Shown: positions 56,258 to 64,000 of the stretch, one piece after another | Numbering within the stretch: the stretch's first letter is position 1 | How the letters are laid out: each line of letters starts with the position of its first letter | Source of the DNA: Diadema setosum | Taxonomy: Eukaryota; Echinodermata; Echinoidea; Diadematoida; Diadematidae | DNA: 64,000 nucleotides | Direction of reading: 5' to 3' | NCBI GenBank assembly: GCA_033980235.1 | Contig: CM067069.1 | Location: 12,846,828 to 12,910,827, forward strand | The notes under the pieces: generated by a model | What the model was told of the DNA's origin: nothing | Databases searched by the model: none | What the model saw: only the letters and a program-made list of their open reading frames with translations | Translations under genes and position numbers: made by a program

Positions 56258-59200
56258 CTGCACATGCAATAAACATTGAGCAAAGATAGACAAAAATCAA
56301 CACGGGAAGCTTGAAGCAGGCAGCTTTTCTTTCTTTCTTTTTTTTTGTACATAAAAACAAACTTCACAAACATGCAGCATGTATATAATTTTTTTTTTTT
56401 TTCTAAATGAGCATTTCCAGTACAATGGGGGAGGGGTGGCAATTGAAGCATAGAAACTTGTATTCACACGCATGAATAAACAGCTTGCATGATCATACAA
56501 TAAACTTTTGGCATATTAGTATTATATTCAATAATTTGTCCTTGCAAATTGTTTAAAGTTGAATAGATAAATGTATCACTTTGTATAATGCATTTCCTTT
56601 TATTGATGGAAAAATAGATAAATGAACTGAAATGAAATATAATTGAACTGACATATACACACCACTTTCATACAATGTGCAGTACATGTGTGTACATTCA
56701 CTTGGGAAGATTATGTGCCCAAAACATACCTGTATAACATAATGGCTCTACCAAACCAATTTATATCAGTTATCAAAATTAAAATTATTATACTGATCAT
56801 AATCCATGCATGCATAGGCTGTTTTATGGAGAGTATGAATACAACTTGTCCATTTCCCAGGCCCCCTCTTCAAGAAATGTGGTTACTATTTGCTGATCTG
56901 AGCAATCAATCATAATCTCCCGTTAGCTTTGACTGGTGCATATAGGATCTCAGCTGATTGCTTTAGAAGAACAAATGACTGCCACATCTGTTCAACCTGG
57001 GTCCAGGCTCAGAAAACAAAACAGGACAAGATGATCACCATGAAGCTAAGCACACATGATTTCCAAAATACACAGGGGACGGGGTGGGGGCAGTGATGGA
57101 AAGACAGTACTTAAAAAAAAAAAAGAAAAAAGAATACATATATATATATATATATATATGAGCATCTTATTAATGATTCCCAGAGAAAGAAGGGATTGGG
57201 AGATATGGGTTAAAAACTTCATAAGTTTCCAGAACATCACCTTGAAAACAATCAAACCATTACAGGACATGGGATTTGAATTTGATTATTATTATTGATA
57301 TTAGTCAATTATTCAATTTATATTGTAATATCAAACCAAAGGTTGATAATTGTAGTTATTTGAATCAAAGTTTTTTTGTTTTTCTCCTTTTTTTTTTTGG
57401 GGGGGGGGGGAGGGGGAGGGAGGGGTTCAGAGATTAATAATAGTATATCCCATTCAGACCCGTTGGGCATGTTTTCTCATCATGCAGATTAACACTGTCT
57501 AAAATTTCTACTGGGATGACAACTTTGCTCTTTGAATAAATTGTGATCTTTTTTTTATGTTGGGGGGGGGGGGGGAGCCAGCATTTACCAAAACATGAGG
57601 AAAAACATGCATCAACACCGCAAATGAGATACACAAACTTCTGTGAGGAAAGAAAATGTTATGAAGAACATCAGCAACTGAAATCTGTCCAAGCCTGCTC
57701 TAGAGAGGAAAGCTACAAACTACGAACCTGAAAAGCAAAACCAATGATTTCACTAAAAAAAAAAAAAAAAAAGGAAAAGAAAAAAGGGGGGAATGCAATG
57801 CATATGGTTGAGGATCAATGCACATGAATGCTCCTACATGACAAAAACAACAACAAACAACAACAACCACAACACTGCTACATGAAAATGCTGCTACATG
57901 AAAAAAAAACAACAAACAACAACAACCACAAACCAACTATGACGTGCACTAGAAAGACAAACTACAATGACAAAAAGAACAAAACACACATTTTTTTTTT
58001 TTTTTTAAAGAAAATCCACTTGATTGAAAGGGGATAGTGACAGCCGTGTGTTATGAAAGATATGATACAAGATGGTAGCAAGGAAAAGCACATATGATCT
58101 ACACAATGATTCCTAGAACAGCGCTGGCATACCGTGAATGCGGCACATAAATTTAACAGGAGTACTGGGTGAGCAAACAAATACACAACAAAACAAAAAC
58201 AACACCACCACATGACTCCATTGCAGGATCGCACCTCATGAGCTCTCTACCTATTCACTGTACATCGCAATACGTATACAGAGCCATTTACACCCTAACT
58301 ACGTCGAGTGCACAAATCAGCATATATGTATTTACATCTTGCCTTGACAAATTCCCCGTTTTCATTTTGCATTTCTGACAATATCCCTAGCATGTTCTCT
58401 TGAAAAGCTGAGATCATTGAGGCTAGCAAAGTCAGACCTAGAGAAAGTTTATTGACTTAAATACCAATGACTATGCTACAGTCCTCACACCTTGTGCTTC
58501 TGAATGAATATACAAACTACATGACTGCTGTCTTGACTTTAAAATCTTCTGAAATTAAAACAGGACCACACTTTCAAGGGTCACACAATGTACTCTCAGA
58601 ACTCATCATAGTAAACGTTTGTGCCCATTACAGAAGTAAAAAATAAATGTACAAGATTGATTTGATTACAATAAATCCGACAGTTTTCACAGAGCCCAAA
58701 CTGTTCAACTGGTGACAAGTACCATCTGCATAAATACTAGTCTATGTAATGCTTGATTATAATATATTATCATTAGCTACTGGAAAAATAGTGTAATAGA
58801 AGAGGTAACTTTACAACACTACCACCTGGGCAGTACATCAATTTTGTAACTCATCCTTGTGAACCATTCACTGTATATTAGCTCTGTAACCATTAAATGA
58901 TCGGCAGTTTCAATACATACCAAGCATAACCATGTAAAGCTTGACCCTCACAGTTAAGCACCTGACTTGAAGCCGGTTCCACTCTACCCAAGAGCAATGG
59001 AATAAAATTACTGCCTTTCCATTGCAAGATTTGAGGCAGTGCAGTACAAGGCATCCACGTCCTACAAGCTTAGCTTTTTTGTGGATCGCTATTTTCCAAA
59101 ATTGAAGTTATTTTCTGAAAGCTCACGAAGTATACATGTATACGCATCGTTCCTTCTGATTATTGTACATATGTTGATGTATATAATTTATTTCGTATAT

Positions 59201-59726
59201 TACATGAACCTTTTGTAAAAGTGTAGACAATATCATTCTATGATATGTATACTTTGCATTACGTTTTGATTTTCTTTGATTGGAAATAAACTATGATTGA
59301 ACTTGAACTTGGAACTTGAAGGCACACTGAGGTCACAACCAATGGCGAGATTAAGGTCATACATCAGTATGTACAAGTACATATACTGACTGCTGTGTGA
59401 GGGCAACTTTTGGTATTTGATTCACAGTCATTGCAACCCAGAACCCATAATTGTCTGGAATTAGAGCTTTAGTCTCAAATGGTGGGTTGATTTTTCAACA
59501 TTATTTCTTTTTTTTTAGCTACTTGACAAGATTAGTGTACTGCCCAGGCTCATCCTTAAAGATAACTACCACGACTCATCACTTGACATGATAGTGATGA
59601 AGAGAGGTGATGGTGAGATGAAGGAAGAGTGGAAGATGATGTAGAGGAGGACCAGATGGAGACGGGAGGAGGAGAACGGAGGAGGAGGAGGAGGAGGAGG
59701 GAGGAGGGATGAAAAACTGGAGGTAA
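56258..59726 (-). other. Region between the two alternative last exons
   Basis: Intron if exon A is used. It holds (TA)n at 57138-57160, T11-G12 (57388-57410), T8-ATGTT-G14 (57549-57575), a duplicated AACAACAACAACCACAA segment (57845-57934) and a LINE tail (next entry). No other exon recognised. Confidence 0.5.
59040..59325 (+). mobile_element. LINE 3'-UTR-like fragment
   Basis: Contains CCTACAAGCTTAGCTTTTTTG, as at 23450, and ends GGAAATAAACTATGATTGAAC then TTGAAC repeats, the classic short-tandem LINE tail. Confidence 0.5.
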
Positions 59727-59816
59727 TCATGGGACAGCGTCCGGGGCCTCTTCTATTCGAACTCTGTTGGGACAGAACTCCGGCAGTGAATCCCGTACGG
59801 TTTCCAGCGAGGCGAC
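59727..59816 (-). CDS. Alternative last exon B of an unidentified minus-strand gene
   Basis: The acceptor (CTCCCTCTAG) leads into 29 codons, VASLETVRDSLPEFCPNR then VRIEEAPDAVP, and TGA at 59727-59729. It shares the first 18 positions with exon A (13 identical, others mostly conservative) and differs in the C-terminal tail. In transcript order B comes before A, so a transcript would end in B or skip it and end in A. A GGA-rich tract (59590-59710) lies just downstream. Confidence 0.6.
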   Translation of the reverse strand, partial: VASLETVRDSLPEFCPNRVRIEEAPDAVP

Positions 59817-61719
59817 CTAGAGGGAGGCGAGTTGGACACAGAGACACGAGAATGGTTGTGAAATGGATTAGAATTAACAATGACAGACAGAAAAAAAAAA
59901 AAAAATAACATAAAAAGAAGAAGGAACAAGCAGCAAAGGACAACACTATGAATCATCAAACAAACAACAGCAACAACATATAATAACCCTAGTCTAATAA
60001 GCATGTTAAGTCAAGTATCTGGACTTACTTTATTGTGACTACTTATAGTGCAAAAACCCCAACATTTCTCCCTTTTTGTATGCCAATCTAAAAATTTTCA
60101 GTTGAGACTCATTAAATCATCACAGAGCTAGCATTTCTATGGTGAAGCACACTTGTATACCACACAGATGTCGTTACCCTTGATATTAGCAACTCCAGTT
60201 TGCATTATACACGGTGTAAGACAGTCTGAGGGGCTTACGTGGATTCATTCAAATGAGGCTTGTCATACCAACAGTGCAAATGCCACACCTGTTTTTAACA
60301 TTCAATTTGGAGTTATCATATCGTAACCATGCATGATCTGCCAATACTGCTTATAAAATCTAAGAGAGGCAAACTCAAAATCTAAAAGCAAGATGGGGAA
60401 TCAAAGTAAGACTTTGAGTTGCTCTCTCTTTTTATAGATGAAGATGGTTTAATATTAACATATTTGCTATTTGAAGCATGAATCCCAATACAACTACCAC
60501 ATACTACATAAAATCTCTAGATATTGAAAGGCATACATACTGACTTTCAAACACACATACACGCACAAAATCAAAAGGTCAATGTCAGTTGCCCCAAAAG
60601 GTCACCACCACTACACCTACCAGCCATTTTGAGTTATTCATTGTTTGTTTGTTTTTTATATTTTCCTCTTCTGTCATGATAACATTTCATATCCACCTGC
60701 AAGCATGAAGTTCATTCCACAAAAGAAGTGTAAAAAATAGTCTGCATTGCAAAAAAAATAAAATAAAAATGAAAGTGAGACTAGAATAGAGCAGCTCGCT
60801 CATAAAACTTGCCAGCTTTACTTCAGGCAGGCTGACCTACAATCTGGAGAGCAGTTAAAAAGAAGTGTTTGCATTTGAAAGAAAAGCAGCAAAAGGTAAA
60901 GGATGACTATTCCAGGGAAGCATATTTTCATATATTGTTTTTTTTTACAACAGAATCTATACTCCAGTGTTCCTGTCTACTTGCTACCGGTACTTTAAAA
61001 CATGTAGCATGAAATCATCTCCTACACACTTTATTCATCCTATTGAAATACACAACAGCACATAATTCAAAGAAGATGTCTATTAGACTTAACTTAGTAC
61101 TAACTCACACTCAATATACATAACAGAGATGAAGATGTGAAATGTGTACAATATCCATCAAGTTTATGTATCAACTGGTTGCTTTCATGGTGGGCGGGTG
61201 AATAAATCTCATGCATTCTGCACACTTTACAGAGACACACCAATGTGGGGAATATGCTCAGAAGCAACGTCTGGTTGAGAATGAGAATGAGAACATGCCA
61301 CATTGAGAACAAAAATGATCACAAATTATGGTACATTCATCCGGATCATGCTGCCAAGTCATTCCTAGGGTGTGTTCACACGTGTAATGTCAATGTAACA
61401 AGTATGAGGGTCACACAGCAAATCCTGTTTGAGCCAAGCTCGATCGGCGTGCAGCGTTCGGGCTGCACATTCTCGATACAACTATCACAGCATCAATTTA
61501 CGAGGTGGTGAACAAGTAATGGGACAACTAGTGAACTGATTTTTATATGACATGGATCTGAGTTATTGATGGCACATTCCATTTTAATGAATGACACATG
61601 AATAATGAATGGGACATGCAGGTAGAAGACATGTAGGAAATCCAGTTGATATTCAGGATGTAAAGTGAACATGTGTTTGGGCTACGGCTTTGGTTTCATT
61701 TCTTTACATGGCCGTTGCA
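59817..61719. other. Probable intron of the same minus-strand gene
   Basis: No exon recognised. A-run at 59891-59905. Short frames at 59753-60004 and 61100-61511 carry no family signature. Confidence 0.35.
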
Positions 61720-61724
61720 GGGGT

Positions 61725-61865
61725 CTAGGGCAATTACCCCCTAGGCAATTACCCCAGACCCTTCCCCTAACCCTAAACCTAACCCTAACCCTAATCTTAA
61801 CTCTAACCTTACCACTAACCAGTATTTATTGGGGGGGTAATTGCCCTCTGGGGGTAATTGCCCGG
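61725..61865. repeat. Interstitial telomere-like repeat inside a hairpin
   Basis: About nine CCCTAA or near-CCCTAA units (61766-61820) lie between inverted repeats. On the left is GGGCAATTACCCCCTAGG then CAATTACCCC (61729-61755); on the right GGGGGGGTAATTGCCCTC then TGGGGGTAATTGCCC (61831-61863). TTAGGG is the expected echinoderm telomere unit. Confidence 0.85.
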
Positions 61866-63082
61866 ATACGCCGATGCAGACGCAATCAAAGGCTTAAAAA
61901 GCAAGTGTATGTGTGTAATCCATGGATATGAGAGACAAACACTAAGTAATAAAAGCAGTATAAGAGTAATTGGATATAGAACAGGTGGCTACACTGCTAA
62001 ACTGGATAAAGTCTTTATTACGGAAAAGAGTTAATAGTTTTTTATGTTTTGAGACATCATAGATAAAAAGTGCTATGAATGTTTCATTTATTTATTTCTT
62101 CAGTTACCTGGTTATACATGTATGTTGACACAGACCAAAGCCCGTAATATCTCAAAATGGGTTTGATAGATAATGCTAAACCAAATGGTGATGGCGGAGT
62201 ACACTTTTGAGTCTGGAAAGTGGCTTGCTTAGAAAGTTATATTTTTCTTTTTATCTGGTGTCCAAACAAATCAATATCTGACATGAATGTGCAATCATAA
62301 AGCCCAAAGTACTTTTGTATTCACATGTCCACTTTGTCCATAATACCATGGAATTCGATGATGCCCCATCATCATAAAATGAATGAATGCTTGTGATTGG
62401 TGGATTTTGGCATCTGAAGTCAAAGGGAAGACTTCTTAAACCAATCAGTATTGAGAACATGGCATGTTTGATTGGTGAATGAAAAGCCATCATCAATGAC
62501 AGGGATATCCATGCAAATGAACTTCTAGAACTACACATCAAACTCATGAACGCTGAAATGTATATCCAACTTGCAACCATGGAACAAGACAACTTGTTGT
62601 AATGGGGGAGGCATTCACATAATAATGGCTGTTTCAGCACCCTGCTATGGAAGAGAAACAGATGAAGGATGAATTTCTGGGATTCAGTCATGAACAGAAC
62701 ATGGCATTCTAAAGCAGTACTTCTTTTCATTGAATGTTATTCAAGACAGGAAAATAAAAGGGGCAATGATCACAACATTTTGATGGTCCATCTGTAGTAG
62801 CATGCTACTTTGGCATTCATGGATCAGGGCTGAATTCAATATGGGGGCACGCCAGATCTGCATCTACGGAAGAGATGTTCACTATACTCATGCACCAAGC
62901 ATACTAGATGGAAATCCATGGAGACTTAAATCAACATTCACACATCAGTTTTCTGGGGAAGACAATAAAAAATTGCTCGGCATACATGGCAAGCTGTTAG
63001 GAAGATATACATCAATTCAAATTGCAACCTGACAAATGTACATATATGTATCTACATGACTTTCGGTGAAACAGGGAACATT
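61866..63082. other. Unassigned sequence
   Basis: A 159-codon minus-strand open frame (62251-62730) and a 76-codon plus-strand frame (62802-63032) show no recognisable domain or repeat identity and are probably chance. Confidence 0.35.
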
Positions 63083-63148
63083 GCAATCAGGTTGCAATCA
63101 AGTTGCAATCAAGTTGTCATCAAGTTGTACTCAAGTTGTAATCAAGTT
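63083..63148 (+). repeat. Six-copy 11-bp minisatellite
   Basis: Units of CAATCAAGTTG: the first has one G change, the last three vary at their first bases (TCATC, TACTC, TAATC). Related TTGCAA words are scattered through the next 100 bp and at 63720-63740. Confidence 0.85.
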
Positions 63149-63248
63149 GCAAATCCCCCAAAGCAACCACAAGTCTTACAGGTAATTGCAAAATTTGCAA
63201 GTTGTGGTTGGCTCTGATGCAAGAAAAGGTTGCACTTGACATCACACC

Positions 63249-63649
63249 TTAAAGGGACTGTACAGTACTGGTTGAGGTGGGGATTCATGTTTTGAACATT
63301 CCTAAGTGAGATAATGAAAAGCCTCTTATGAAATATGAAAGAGCATGTAATTTTAAGAAGGATTCAACGTTTATTTGATGAAAATTGGTTTTCAAATGGC
63401 TGAGATATCAAAAAAAAGTGCTAACATGTGGCATGTGCTAAGGCGACATGCCACAACTTTATTAGGATCTCTTTGTTTCACCTTGTTTTTGGATATCTCA
63501 GCCATTTCAAAACCGATTTTCATCGAATAAACTTTTGATACCCCTTAGAACTGCATGCTCTTTGCCATCTCATAGAGTGGTTTCTGAATATCTCGCAAAA
63601 TATTAAAAGCTAAATCCTCACCTCGACCAGAACTGTACACACCCTTTAA
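63249..63649 (-). mobile_element. TTAA-flanked MITE, family A copy 6
   Basis: TTAA (63249-63252), AGGGACTGTACAGTACTGG at the left, CAGAACTGTACACACCCT at the right, TTAA (63646-63649). Complete and very similar to copies 2 and 3, so a young copy. Confidence 0.85.
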
Positions 63650-64000
63650 TATCAAGCACAAGTCTGCTAACAACTGAAAATTGATGTGCAACTGTACTGT
63701 TAATTTTAGGATGTGTGCAAAATTTGCAACCGATTGCAACTCTTTCTTGTAACACCAACTACACTCAAATCATACATGAACTGCTTGCTATTTCCAATGA
63801 CAGTCTTCAGCTTCTGGGGGTAATCTACAAACTTTATGCAAGTCACTTGGGGAAAGATCATGCATTTCTGAAATCAAATCTTGACACATATATCATTAAA
63901 GGACTTTAGTTTACAGGACCACAGGCATAACTTTGACACTGTCAAGAACATTTCTGTGACAGCATGATTCATTTTGAAACAGGGTCCTTCCAACATTTTA

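Noticed and set aside
62251..62730. 159-codon minus-strand open frame
   Set aside because: No domain, no splice support, no repeat identity recognised; length alone is not evidence in a 64-kb window.

Overview
The window is animal nuclear DNA, most likely from an echinoderm (sea urchin or a close relative; an acorn worm is the main alternative). It is AT-rich and has spliced genes with GT-AG introns, long TA, GATA and CA microsatellites, many short inverted-repeat transposons, degenerate LINE copies and a tRNA-derived SINE. The strongest pointer is a complete FAS-like animal polyketide synthase of the echinoderm pks1 type, the enzyme that starts naphthoquinone (echinochrome/spinochrome) pigment synthesis.

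Layout. 0.19-1.8 kb: the first coding exon of a membrane-anchored DUF229 (alkaline-phosphatase-fold) protein on the minus strand; its downstream exons lie off the left edge. 2-31 kb: gene-poor, repeat-rich DNA with a minus-strand LINE remnant broken up by younger insertions, palindromes set in TA repeats that carry hammerhead-ribozyme-like cores, several families of non-autonomous elements flanked by TTAA, a half-kilobase GATA tract and a SINE. 31.15-51.7 kb: the pks1 gene on the plus strand, with a TATA promoter, a non-coding first exon, six coding exons (35749-49868, 2,424 codons plus stop) and a 3' region. 52.4-53 kb: a TA-rich block with another foldback element. 56.2-59.8 kb: two homologous alternative last exons of an unidentified minus-strand gene whose earlier exons were not found. 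61.7 kb: a telomere-like (CCCTAA)n island inside a hairpin. 63.2-63.65 kb: a last copy of the main TTAA element.

Main result. The pks1 protein can be read from KS to ACP. KS (Cys180, His315, His353), AT (Ser644, His743; malonyl-type) and ACP (Ser2381) keep their catalytic residues. All four tailoring domains between AT and ACP have lost key residues: DH His to Arg935, cMT glycine loop broken at Arg1369, ER nucleotide loop changed to LGMQ, KR Tyr to Ser2233 and Asn to Asp2237. The gene therefore encodes a full-length 'reducing' architecture that should act as a non-reducing aromatic synthase, and it has no thioesterase. No other pigment-pathway gene is visible in the window.
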